From contig NC_060021.1 of NCBI RefSeq assembly GCF_021134715.1, positions 310,001-374,000 on the forward strand: 64,000 nucleotides of DNA, given 5' to 3'. Every line of letters starts with the position of its first letter. The stretch's first letter is position 1. Below the pieces are notes generated by a model that was not told the origin of the DNA, did no database searches, and saw only the letters and a program-made list of their open reading frames with translations. Positions 10,629 to 20,972 of the stretch are shown one piece after another. Both the position numbers and the translations under genes were made by a program. The DNA is from Daphnia pulex. Taxonomy: Eukaryota; Arthropoda; Branchiopoda; Diplostraca; Daphniidae.

Positions 10629-11057
10629 AGAAAATCATATCGCCACAAATCTGGATTATTTTCTCGGAAACCTTTGACGATCATGAAGTTCGCGGACACA
10701 ACTGGGCTCAACATTTACCTCGCGTCCAAGGGCGGAAAAAATACCAAAGCAAGTCCCGGCCTTTACTAGTTCAGTCCAGCGGCCATTCTGGACAGCTCCA
10801 GCATCACCCAGTGGTACAGCGGAGTCAACAGCCAGCACTATTTCGGCTTCCGCGTTCAAATGTACGAGACGATCTAGCAAGCTGTCTAAATCTATCTAAT
10901 CTAAACCCATCTGACGCAGGTAACAGGTTAAGAAGGTCTGAACATATACCAGGTCCAGTCGATCCCGTTTGACCGTGTCATTCTGACCAGATCAAGCGAC
11001 GGAGAAAAGGACGAACGTTACCACATTATATACATACGTAATTATACAAAACGTTTC
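10629..11057 (+). pseudogene. Decayed coding remnant of unknown identity (unit A)
   Basis: A protein-like frame opens with FADTTGLNIYLASKG. It meets a stop at 10767-10769 and continues in the same frame with SSSITQWYSGVNSQHYFGF to a stop near 10876. A further stretch reads YQVQSIPFDRVILTRSSDGE near 10947-11010. The right-arm copy (62770-63120) has Gln-Leu where this copy has the first stop, so the stop arises from a three-base loss. I could not name the family. It is missing from unit B. Confidence 0.5.
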
Positions 11058-11705
11058 CATTACTATATATTGGGCCGGTCTTAAAGTAATAATCTCTGCA
11101 CGGGTTTCGTGCAAATTTTATTTGTATTTTTATCTTGAATGTGGTAGGGGGGCTCAGTGTAACTTGTTGAGATGACAATCAATAATTAGATACGTAAATA
11201 ATCCCATTCATTTTTGATTTGTTTGTTTAATCAGGATCAGGAGAGCTGGAAAGGGGTCGATTGTTTTTTCTATCGATATCTTATTTAGAAAATGAAAGTG
11301 TCGTCTGCTTTCAATTTGTTGAAAGTTTCAGTGATTCATTTTTTAAGTTTTGGAGAAAAGTCAGAAGACTTAAGAGAGATGAAGTATGATTTCAAAGCAA
11401 TTGAAACGATATGTGGCTGCACGAAAAATAGCAGTTCACATCAAATTTAAAAAAAATGTGTTCGTCGAGTAAACTTTGTGTCGTGGCTCTTTAATAGAAT
11501 CGCCTAAATCACACTCCATGCTTTTTAGCGGGTAAATAAGATAAAGTTTACATAAAAGAATGTTCATGGGAGCTTAAGTAAAACAGTTAAGCCTGTTACA
11601 AAGTTGAGAAATGTATTTCCTGTGACTAGCCTTTAACTGCATTTAACTAGCATTCGTGATGTAAGCCTTCTGTCAATGCATGGCAGTTTGTTCACACTGT
11701 CTAAC

Positions 11706-11850
11706 CTTTTTCTTTGTGCAGATTTGAGTACTGAACCATGCACAGCCATCGTGACAACAAGATATTCCAGTTTTGCTTCTGCTGGATCTGTCATCTCAGC
11801 AACAACCTCAGCATCATCATTTGGGTAAATAATTTTCAATACTTTTATTC
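11706..11850 (-). CDS. Conserved possible internal exon (unit B copy)
   Basis: Identical in sequence to the unit A exon at 606-750, with the same acceptor and donor. It is a passenger of the tandem duplication. Confidence 0.42.
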
Positions 11851-13518
11851 CTGTGACTTGCCAGTTAATGTTTCATTTTCAACTTTGCCTTACTTGTTGT
11901 CCAAATATTTTTCGTGACTAAATTTTTATTTATTTAGATAAACAGCATCCCTGTTGATTGGAGATTCTAACCATGGCCGAGCTACGTATCTCTTCCTTCG
12001 TCTCCCTTTCTTAAAATGTCCTCATGTACACTTCATGTGAATGTGGGTGTATTCACGAGGACTCCCTTTTCTCCCTATCCCGCCTGGTGGACTCAACTTT
12101 TCAGCGGATGGATGGATCACTTGTGGAAGGATACCTGGCTGAATTTCCAAAGTTCAAAAGTAGGAAAAACATTTATCTCTATTCCTCTTTCTGGCTTGAG
12201 GCTTGAGTGGGCGTTGATTATGAATCGTAACCGAGTACGATTATTTCTGATCTATATGCGGTTATTGACTGGAACTGTTATCTCTTGCCGTTTTCGTCGA
12301 CTTGTTCTGGGTTCATTAAATAGCTCATAGTACGACAACAGATCAGGCTTGTTTTTTCCAAAATATTTCAAACTTGAATTCAATCAAAGTTCAACTAGGA
12401 GATTTTATTGAGCGAGAGGGGGACCTGCCGCCACACTGCGTTCAACTCCTTGTTTACAGATGCTGGTCGGTCATTGTCGGTTTACCGGTTTTGATTGCAG
12501 TTACTTTTTTTCGGTTCATCTTTCCGGGAAAGGAGAATAGAACAAATGAACATTGTACTGCGCACACGTTGATTGTTTGCGCTGCAATCGATCGGTCGTT
12601 AGTTTTTTCGTTTGAACAGGAAAGAGATGAGACACAAATATCTACAGCACAATTTGGGACCATCGTGATGGGACTTTTGGTGCCATTATGGTACGGTACG
12701 GATCATCCACACTAGACTTTTTCTTTCTTTTTTTTCCCGTTTTTTTCGGGAAAGAATAAAAGGGTACCGTGAATTTTTGATTCTTTTTTTTTTTCTCTGT
12801 GTGTGTGTGTGTACTGAAATACCGGTTTTTTATTTTGGCGGCGTGTTGCTTTTGTGGCGTCCTGTTTTTCCCTGCGTTTCTTTCATTTCTCTCCTCCATT
12901 CTCGCTGTTCCATCAAAGGATGTGATGATGATGACTTGTCGACTGATGAATGATGATCGAGTGGCTAAGCATTACAGGGTCACGAGCTCATCGGTTGGGC
13001 TTCTGGAACTTGCTGGCCGACATTTAAAAAAAATGAGAAATAACAGCTGTTTTCTTATTTTTATTTTTTACCCCTCTGGCGGTGTATATACCAATATGCA
13101 CGGAAGATTATATGCTTTTATAAAATGTTGACGGTATGGCATCTGTTGTTTTAGCTGCTGCCAGTTGCTCTGATTCGATTACGTATTAGGCGGGGGGGTC
13201 CTGTATATTTCACTTTTGCCTTGTATAACTTAATGAGAATAGATTGCCTTTTACCACCCAACGAATACGGTACCTGCTATAGACCTGATCAGTCTGATGC
13301 CACGAAACGGCAATCATGAAAGGCCATGGCTTGATATGAAGATGCCGTACTCATTAAAGCAGCCGGCCAGCCGGTATAAAGGAAAGGTAGGTAATGGAGA
13401 GTGGGGGTTAAAATTGTTTAAAATTTGAAGTTTCAAAGCTAGAAAAGAGAAAAAAGGTATAAATAGTAGAAAAGAAATTGGGTCGGAATTACTAACACGT
13501 TCACCCAACAAAACTTAA

Positions 13519-13781
13519 TAATTCGACACCAATTATTCGACGCTTCAACAACAAGCAAAGCAACTACATTTCCGCAATGGTGTGAAAATATTTCGACAAC
13601 GGATGTAGCGTACAAATACTTTGACCTAACCTAACTTAAACTTAACTTAACTAACTTAACCTAATCTTAAAAAGAATTGTCAAAGTACTTTTGCTACACT
13701 GTGTCGACGTATTTTGTCACCAGTCGAAATGCAGTTGCCTTATAATGTTGAAGGTAACATCAAATGGAAGGTGTCGAATTA
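13519..13781. mobile_element. Foldback MITE with a CCTAA/CTTAA-rich core (unit B)
   Basis: The copy of the element at 2419-2681, carried along by the 11.1 kb tandem duplication. Confidence 0.7.
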
Positions 13782-13926
13782 AAGTTTGGTCGGATGAAAC
13801 TTGCAATATCTGACCCAATTATGAAAGAAGATGATGAAAAAGATAAAAAGAAATGATGAAGGAAAAGTATTAATGGGTAGAAAAAGAATAAGAAAGAAAG
13901 AATACACGGGTCATCAATTTTCTCAT

Positions 13927-14015
13927 CTTCCGGTCATCCACCCGTCCTGTCTACTTCCGGTCATCCACCTGTCCTGTCTACTTCCGGTCATTCACCTGTC
14001 CTGTCTAATTCCGGT
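13927..14015. repeat. 27-base minisatellite, three copies (unit B)
   Basis: Same minisatellite as at 2827-2915, with the same copy number. Confidence 0.9.
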
Positions 14016-14307
14016 TTCCACCTTCCCTTCATTTCTCAGATCCTCAATTCTCTTTTCTTTCAGTTCCTTCCCATCCACTCTCGATCTCAACTTCCTCATC
14101 TCTTCTTCTCTTGGCTCCTGGTCCAATCCGCCCTCTCTCCGCCCACCCTCTACCCACTCTCCTCCCATCCGGTACCCAACTGGACGAAACCTAAAAGTTT
14201 ACCCTGAAATCAATCGAACAATGGCCCTGTAGATTTGTACTGCCGACGCGTGTAACGACCATCTGGGTATCAGATCGGTATCAGATTCTCCACTGTTGGA
14301 GCAGTCG

Positions 14308-17300
14308 TCATTTCGCCTTCCTTGTGAGCTTTTGCCTTTTGACCTCTGCCGGTCTATGAATCTCCACCTCAAGACAAGCGTCGCCCACCCGATTTTTGGA
14401 CTTGTCGTACAGTTGCAGCTGAGTGAGGCCTTCGTCACAGGTGGACATTCTAAGTTTAACGAAGCCGACCGTGGACTTCCTTAAACCAAAATTCGACAAC
14501 TTTTTTACTTTGGCGATCAATTTAAACCTATACTGATATCTAGTCTTTATGATATAATCTTCGTTCCATTCCGGCTGGCTACCACGGATGGTTTCGGTTT
14601 TTATTTTCTTGAACAGGGTGGGGAACAGGCCGTGCCATTCCTCGACCCGTATGGAAACGTAATATTCGTCTGAATCCTTTGCATCCGGAAAGTTGACTCC
14701 TCTCACAACTTTGATTTGGAAATTCTTAGGTGCTGTCCGGTTTCCTTCCTCGCAATCAGGATGGCCGCATACTGATTGCTTTGGTGCTGCTTCCGGTTTC
14801 TCATCCGTTGCCCGATTCTGTAGAAGCTGAGATTTTTCGCGATTTGGGGGCAATACGTGTAGGTCTTTTGTTATATGACCAAATTGATTATCAGTGGTAT
14901 TGGATTGAGCCTTTGATGGCTGTTCCTCAACTTGTTCACTTTCCTCAGGTATAATCGTCTCTTCGGCTATTTCAAGTAGATCAGTTTCACCCAGCATCGG
15001 AGTGTCCTTGTGTTCAGAAACGATCTCTGGTCTTGAAATAACTTCCGTCAGCGGGTACTTTATCTTTATCTCCAGCTCAACACAAGATTTACCCACTGGA
15101 TTGTCAGACTCGTCGTAGAGTTGCAGCGTATTGACTTGATTTTTCATCAAGTTGGACACTTTAAATACGGCGGAACCGACCGTGGACGTTTTCAAACCCA
15201 ATATCGACTTTTTCAGTTTAATTGTGAACATCCAATTTTCCGGATACTGAGTATGAGCGATGATCATTTTTTTATTCCACTGTGGCTGGCTGCCGTGGAT
15301 GGTTTTAGTTCTGAATTTCCTGGACTGGACGTGTCTCAAACCGAGCCATGATTCGGTTGCCTCGGCACGCAACGAAACGTAATAATTGTCCTTCGCTTCC
15401 GGAAGGTTTACTCCACCGATAACTCTGATTTTGATCTCCTTATAAGGGTTCCGGGGTTCGCAATCGCACTTTCCGGGATGGCAATCAGACTTTTCGGGAT
15501 TTGGGGGCGATGCGTGTGGGTCTTTTGGTACATGGCGGGGCTGATTGTCCTTCTTGTTGAACAAATTAGATTTTTCGGAATTTGAGGGCAGTACCTGTCG
15601 ATCTCCAGGCTTATTTCGGAATTGATTATCAGCGCTCTTATTGGATTTAGCCTTTGATGGCTGTTCCTCAACTTGTTCACTTTTCTCAGGTATAATTGTC
15701 TCTTTGGCGATTTCAAGTAGTTTAGTTTCAACCACCGGATCTTCGTTTGTCACATTTCCGGTGTCGTCAATCGTCTGCTGCAAATTATCGGACAGACTCT
15801 CCGGTTCCGGCCTTTTCTCGTCTATTTCAAATCGTTCGTTAGACGAAGGTATTTCAGCCGAAGTCTCCTTGGGTTTAGAAACGATAACTGGGCTTGGAAT
15901 GACTACCGGCAGCAGGTACTCGATCTCCACTTCAAGACAAGCTTTGCCCACTGGATTGTAAGACTTGTCGTACAGTTGCAGCTTATTAAGGCCGTCGTCC
16001 AAGCTGGACAAGTCAAGTTTAACGAATCCGACCGTGGACGTCTTCAAACCCAATATCGACGACTTTTTTACTTTGATGGTCATTCGACACTCTTCCGGAT
16101 TATGAGTCTTGATGGTAAAGTCTTTGTTCCATTCCGGCTGGCTACCGCGGATGGTTTTAGTTTTAATTTTATTGTCCTGGACGCGGTTCATGCTGCGGCA
16201 TTGCTCGACCCGCATGGAAACGTAATATTGGTCAGAATCCTTTGCTTTCGGAAGGTTATCTCCTCTCAGAAATCTGATTTTGAAATGCTTCAAAGGCTTC
16301 TGGTTTCCTTCCTCGCAAACAGGCAGCGGCTGTGGTACTTCCCGTTTCTCATCCATTGCCCCATTCTGTTTCTGTGGAAGTTGAGATTTTTCGGAATTTG
16401 AGGGCAGTACCTGTCGATCTCCAGGCTTATTTCGGAATTGATTATCAGCGCTCTTATTGGATTTAGCCTTCGATGGTTGTTCCTCAACTTGTTCAATTTC
16501 CTCAGGTATAATCGTCTCTTCGGCGATTTCAAGCAGTCTAGTTTCAACCACCGGATCTTCTTTTGTCACATTTCTGGTGTCGTCAATCGTCTGCTGCAAA
16601 TTCTCGTTCAAACTTTCCGGTTCCGGCCTTTTCTCGTCCGTTTCAAATTGTTCGTTAGACGCAGGTTCTACAGCTTCAGGCGTGTCCTTGGGCTTAGAAA
16701 CGATCTCTGGGCTGGGTTCTTCCGGTTTCTCATCCATTGTCTGATCATTAAGAAGTTCTGGTTTTTCAGGAATTTGGGACTGCACCTGTGGATCTCCATA
16801 ATTATCACGGAATTGAGCCTTTGATGGCTGTTCCTCAACTTGTTCAATTTCCTCTAATATCGTCTCTTTGGCTTTTTCAAGTAATTCAGTGTCACCTACC
16901 GCATCTTCATTAGTCACATTTTTGCCGTCGTCTATCGTCTGCTGCAAATTCTCGGTCGGATTCTTCGGTTCAGGATTTTTCTCATCCGTTTCAAGTTCAT
17001 GTTCATTAGACGGAGGTACTTCAGCGGGAGTCTCCTTGGGTTCAGAAACGATCTTTGAGCTGGGAATGACTTCTGGCAGGTAGTCGATCTTGTACTCAAC
17101 CTCAAGACAAGCATGTCCCACTGGAGAATAACAGTCGTACAGTTTCAGCCTATTGATTTCATTGACTTTCAATTGGGATACGCAAATAACGAATGAAAAG
17201 ACCGTGATTGACGTCTTCAAACCCCATTTCGACAACTTTTTGAGTTTAATGACCAACACCCACTTTTCCGGATTTCGAGTCTTGATGGTAAAGTTTTGAT

Positions 17301-19236
17301 TCCACTGTGGCTGGCTACCGTGGATGATTTTGGTTTTTATTTTCTTGAATTGGACGCGGTTCATGCCGTGCCATTCCTCTAACCGCATGGAAACGTAGTA
17401 GTACTTGTCAGAATACTTTGCTTCCGGAAAGTTTACTCCTCTCACAACTTTGATTTGGAAATGCTTGGGCGTCCTTTTTCCTTGCTTGCAATCACGCAGC
17501 GGCTCTGGTGCTTTCGCTTTCTCATCCATTGCCCCATTCTGTTTCTGTGGAAGTTGAGATTTTTCGGGATTTGAAGGTAATGCGTGTGAGTCTTTTGGTA
17601 CTTGGCGGGGCTGATTATCAGTGGTCTTGGATTGAGCCTTTGATGGCTGTTTCTCAACTTGTTCACTTTCCGCAGGTACAATCGTCTCTTCGGCCATTTC
17701 AAGTAGTTCAGTTTCACCTAGCACCGGATCTTTGTTAGACATATTTTTTCCGTCGTCAATAGTCTTCTGCAAATTCTCGTTCAGACTCTTCGGTTCCGGC
17801 TTTTTCTCGTCCGTTTCAAGTTGTTCGTTAGACGGAGGTACTTCAGCCCGAGTTACCTTGGGTTTAGAAACGATCTCTGGGCTGGGTTCTTCCGGTTTCT
17901 CATCCAATGTCTGATCATTTAGAAGTTCAGGTTTTTCAGGAATTTGGGACTGTACCTGTGGATTTTCAGGCTTATGAAGGAATTGATTATCAGTGCTCTT
18001 ATTGGATTGAGCCTTTGATGACTGTTCTTCAACTTGTTCACTTTCCTCATTTATAATCGTCTCTTCGGTGATTTCAGTTAGTTCAGTTTTACCCAGCACC
18101 GGATCTTTGTTAGACATATTTTCGATATCGTCAATGATCTCGGGCAAACTCTCCGGTTTCGGCTTTTTCTCGTCCATTTCAAGTTGTTGGTTGGATGGAC
18201 CTTCTTCAACCGGAATGTCTTTGGGTTTAGAAACTGGCTCTTCTGGCGCTTCCAGTTCCTGATTCTCGGCTTGCATTTCGTTGGATAAACTCTCGGTGGC
18301 GTAAATAGCTTCCCGTGTTTGAAAGTTGAGACTCTTCGGGTTGTTTTGGAGCATTTCAAATTGTTCTTTCACCAGCTCATTTGGTTTTTCGACTTTAATG
18401 CCGACTTCCTCGCCATTCCTCGGGGTCAGACTACTCATTTGATCTCCCAGTTGCTCGATTGTGTCGGTCTGGTTGTTAAGGGATGCTCGTAGTTCTTCCA
18501 CTTCCGCCTTACTGGATAGAAGAAGACGATTGGTATCTTCCATTTTTCGCCTCATCTGTGAATCGTTTTCGGCCAAACGGAGATTTTTCGTTTCAAGTTC
18601 AGAAATGGTTCTACTCTTTGACTCAAGTTCACGTGTAGCCACGGCCAACTCGCGCGTGTCTAATTGTTGTTCGGCAAGGCAAACGCGGAGATTTTCCAAT
18701 TCCGCCCGACTGGATGCGATAAGGTTATCCTTGTCTTTTATTTCTCGCCTTAGCTGCGAATCGTCATTTTTCAAGCGGAGATTTATCTCTTTTATGTCAG
18801 AAATTTCACGTTTCTTTTCTTCCAGTTCACTTTTGGTAGTTGCCAACTCGTCGTGTACGTTCTGAAACATTTGCAGCTTTGATGAGGAGTCTGTCAGTTT
18901 GGATTGAAGCAGACTCAACTCATTCTCCAAGCGTTCATTTTCCAATACAGTCTGGTTTTTATCATCGTCTTTCGCCATCAAAGGAAGACAACTTTGTTGG
19001 TTCAAGTCATCTCCGCTGGGAGTCGAAAGACCTTTGTCAATTGCAAGTTTGGTTGCGCATAAAACGTCAGGTTCAATCATCTTCAGGTTAACAGCCGAAA
19101 GCCGAGTTTGTGATTCGGTCGATCGACTGAATAAATCCATCAAGTTGCAATCTCTGCCTATATCCCAGCAGACATAAGCAAAAAGCAAAGCCAATATAGT
19201 GACTGCCAAAATGTCTATAACGATCATTTTCACCAC
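14308..19236 (-). CDS. Large membrane-anchored coiled-coil protein with four C2-like domains (unit B)
   Basis: The second intact 1642-codon copy, with the same architecture as the gene at 3208-8136: N-terminal membrane segment, coiled coil, then four C2-like domains separated by acidic repeats. Most of the protein is identical to copy A. Differences are concentrated in the coiled coil at residues about 140-230, for example KKREISDIKEINLRLKNDD against NKREISDIKEINLRLTNEH, and ETKNLRLAENDSQM against ERKNRSLAENDSQL. Outside it, changes are single residues (K for E, Y for D, I for S). Both copies being open suggests that either duplication is very recent or both are under selection. Confidence 0.88.
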   Translation of the reverse strand: MVKMIVIDILAVTILALLFAYVCWDIGRDCNLMDLFSRSTESQTRLSAVNLKMIEPDVLCATKLAIDKGLSTPSGDDLNQQSCLPLMAKDDDKNQTVLENERLENELSLLQSKLTDSSSKLQMFQNVHDELATTKSELEEKKREISDIKEINLRLKNDDSQLRREIKDKDNLIASSRAELENLRVCLAEQQLDTRELAVATRELESKSRTISELETKNLRLAENDSQMRRKMEDTNRLLLSSKAEVEELRASLNNQTDTIEQLGDQMSSLTPRNGEEVGIKVEKPNELVKEQFEMLQNNPKSLNFQTREAIYATESLSNEMQAENQELEAPEEPVSKPKDIPVEEGPSNQQLEMDEKKPKPESLPEIIDDIENMSNKDPVLGKTELTEITEETIINEESEQVEEQSSKAQSNKSTDNQFLHKPENPQVQSQIPEKPELLNDQTLDEKPEEPSPEIVSKPKVTRAEVPPSNEQLETDEKKPEPKSLNENLQKTIDDGKNMSNKDPVLGETELLEMAEETIVPAESEQVEKQPSKAQSKTTDNQPRQVPKDSHALPSNPEKSQLPQKQNGAMDEKAKAPEPLRDCKQGKRTPKHFQIKVVRGVNFPEAKYSDKYYYVSMRLEEWHGMNRVQFKKIKTKIIHGSQPQWNQNFTIKTRNPEKWVLVIKLKKLSKWGLKTSITVFSFVICVSQLKVNEINRLKLYDCYSPVGHACLEVEYKIDYLPEVIPSSKIVSEPKETPAEVPPSNEHELETDEKNPEPKNPTENLQQTIDDGKNVTNEDAVGDTELLEKAKETILEEIEQVEEQPSKAQFRDNYGDPQVQSQIPEKPELLNDQTMDEKPEEPSPEIVSKPKDTPEAVEPASNEQFETDEKRPEPESLNENLQQTIDDTRNVTKEDPVVETRLLEIAEETIIPEEIEQVEEQPSKAKSNKSADNQFRNKPGDRQVLPSNSEKSQLPQKQNGAMDEKREVPQPLPVCEEGNQKPLKHFKIRFLRGDNLPKAKDSDQYYVSMRVEQCRSMNRVQDNKIKTKTIRGSQPEWNKDFTIKTHNPEECRMTIKVKKSSILGLKTSTVGFVKLDLSSLDDGLNKLQLYDKSYNPVGKACLEVEIEYLLPVVIPSPVIVSKPKETSAEIPSSNERFEIDEKRPEPESLSDNLQQTIDDTGNVTNEDPVVETKLLEIAKETIIPEKSEQVEEQPSKAKSNKSADNQFRNKPGDRQVLPSNSEKSNLFNKKDNQPRHVPKDPHASPPNPEKSDCHPGKCDCEPRNPYKEIKIRVIGGVNLPEAKDNYYVSLRAEATESWLGLRHVQSRKFRTKTIHGSQPQWNKKMIIAHTQYPENWMFTIKLKKSILGLKTSTVGSAVFKVSNLMKNQVNTLQLYDESDNPVGKSCVELEIKIKYPLTEVISRPEIVSEHKDTPMLGETDLLEIAEETIIPEESEQVEEQPSKAQSNTTDNQFGHITKDLHVLPPNREKSQLLQNRATDEKPEAAPKQSVCGHPDCEEGNRTAPKNFQIKVVRGVNFPDAKDSDEYYVSIRVEEWHGLFPTLFKKIKTETIRGSQPEWNEDYIIKTRYQYRFKLIAKVKKLSNFGLRKSTVGFVKLRMSTCDEGLTQLQLYDKSKNRVGDACLEVEIHRPAEVKRQKLTRKAK

Positions 19237-19264
19237 TGGTAGTTAGGGTGTTTGCAATTGAAAA

Positions 19265-19303
19265 CTGCTGTGTCTGCTATTGCTGTTGGGGTTGCCTATA
19301 TAG
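19265..19303 (-). promoter_or_regulatory. TATA box and initiator of the large C2 gene (unit B)
   Basis: Same TATATAGGC and GCAGTTTT arrangement as at 8165-8203, unchanged in the duplicate. Confidence 0.6.
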
Positions 19304-20100
19304 ACTTGCCAGGGGAATCCCTTTTCGCACTGTCTATTTCCACTGTTTTTATCAGGTTTCTAATTACGAAAATGGTTTTTAACTTTTCGTATTGAATTGT
19401 ATTCATACAGTAAGGGCTAACGCACATTGTTCAATTAGTTTAAAATGTATTGCAATTCATTTTAATCTTTTAATTGGATTTTGAAATGAAAGTTTTCGGA
19501 ATTCCGGTTGGGATTCAAATGTTGCCGGTCTGGACATGTCTGGGAAACGACAGGGCGCCCGTAGCGGTAAGTCCACCAACTAAGAAGAATAAAAGTTAAA
19601 GGAATCATTTTTCATTGAATTGAGATTCTACACGGCAATTATTTTGTTTCTAGTTGGGTTTGCCCTAAAAAACCGATAACGAAATGATAAATGAAGTTAC
19701 ATGAATACATGACCCCAAGAAGTCGTTAATTTAATCGTCTGCGTGTTGTCTAGCCTAATGTAAGTGTGTAACGAGGTAAGCCGTGTTAAGCTCGTTAGGG
19801 CGTTAAGATCGTTCAGGTTATATTTTAAGAATTCAAATTTCAGTTACTCCATACTCCACTCGATGAGAGACGACGTGAAACTTTTGATACCATATCTGAC
19901 CAAATATTGTTTGACAACCGTTTTCCCGTAAACTAAAATCAGTAACAAAACTCGTTAACGTTAATCACTTTTTCTTTTAATTGGTTTATTTCGAAATCTT
20001 TTTGGTGTTTGTTTTATAATGGAAATAATTGGACATTATCATGAAAAAAGTACCTTCCGTATAATCAATGAATATTGCAAAAGTTGCCGGGAATTCAAGT

Positions 20101-20664
20101 TCAAGACGAATTCAAGATCTCTACCTCAAGACAAGCTTTGCCGATTGGATAGAAATTGTTTTTGAACAGTTGCAGCTTATAGACTTGATTTACTTCCAAG
20201 GCAGACACGTAAATTCTGACGGAGCCGACCGTGAACGTCTTTAAACCCAATTTCGATGACTTTTTCAGTTTAATTGTTATTAGGCTCGCTTCCGGATTGA
20301 GAGTCTTGATGGGAAAGTCTTGATTCCATTCCGGCTGGCTGCTGCGGATCGTTTTGGTTTTGCTGACTTTCTTGTTGTTCTTGTCCTGTTCGCGAATCTT
20401 GCCGTCCCATTCCTGGACCCGCGTGGAAACCGAAAGGTAATATTTGTCAGAATCCTTTTCCTTGGCTTCTGGAAGGTTTACTCCTCTCAGAACTCTGACA
20501 TTGAAATGCTTTGGTGTCTGGTTTCCTGTGTTGCAATCAGACTTTTCGGGATTTGGGGGCAATGAATGGGGATCTCCAGGATTTTCACGGAATTGATATT
20601 TTTGTAGAAGTGACCACGGATAGAGGAGTTCTTGTGGAATTTTCTCATCTGATAGATTTGCCAT
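20101..20664 (-). CDS. Small single-C2-domain protein (unit B)
   Basis: A 187-residue paralog of the gene at 9044-9607. The C2 domain is nearly the same. The N-terminal linker differs (YQFRENPGDPHSLPPNPEKS then DCNTGNQTPKHF, where copy A has ECEEGDQTPKYF). The 3' flank has lost about 41 bases right after the stop. It lies at the outer edge of the palindrome's left arm; only its first codons pair with the right arm. Confidence 0.85.
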   Translation of the reverse strand: MANLSDEKIPQELLYPWSLLQKYQFRENPGDPHSLPPNPEKSDCNTGNQTPKHFNVRVLRGVNLPEAKEKDSDKYYLSVSTRVQEWDGKIREQDKNNKKVSKTKTIRSSQPEWNQDFPIKTLNPEASLITIKLKKSSKLGLKTFTVGSVRIYVSALEVNQVYKLQLFKNNFYPIGKACLEVEILNSS

Positions 20665-20728
20665 GGCTACTTCTTCAGTTAATTTTATTCGTCAAGCCTT
20701 GAAAATGGAAATCACAGACTAAAAGACG

Positions 20729-20763
20729 ATATAACTGCAGACCAACTGTCAACCCCCTTTATA
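20729..20763 (-). promoter_or_regulatory. TATA box and initiator of the small C2 gene (unit B)
   Basis: TATAAAG at 20757-20763 with the same downstream initiator as in unit A. Confidence 0.65.
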
Positions 20764-20972
20764 CCTTCGGAACAGATTGTTGACGCGGCAGCTATTGGAA
20801 AGTCACTTTTTGTTAGGCATTTCATAATTTAGAATAGCCAAATCTTGTTATTTTGATTGAATTCCAATTTATTTAAATATTTCGAAAAATGTTCAAAAAG
20901 AAATTTTGTTTAATTCTATTATCTTTATTTTTCCCCTTTATTTTGGCCGGTCTTAAAGTAATTATCTCTGCA

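Larger units (their letters stand above)
1..11100. repeat. Tandem unit A of an 11.1 kb direct duplication
   Basis: Bases 1 onward recur from 11101 onward with a constant offset of 11,100 and no net indel through at least 8.6 kb. Unit A contains a conserved possible exon (606-750, minus), a foldback MITE, the large C2 gene, the small C2 gene and a decayed coding remnant near its right end. Differences from unit B are scattered single bases plus a cluster in the coiled-coil part of the large gene. The window opens exactly at a unit phase, so the array may continue to the left. Confidence 0.97.
11101..20972. repeat. Tandem unit B of the 11.1 kb duplication (shortened)
   Basis: This is a near-identical copy of unit A. 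It is shorter because about 1.2 kb is missing: the sequence matching A 9881-11066 is absent, and the two sides join near 20925-20945. It also lacks about 41 bases present in A near 9013-9053, just beyond the stop codon of the small C2 gene. It holds a second intact large C2 gene and a second small C2 gene. Confidence 0.96.
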
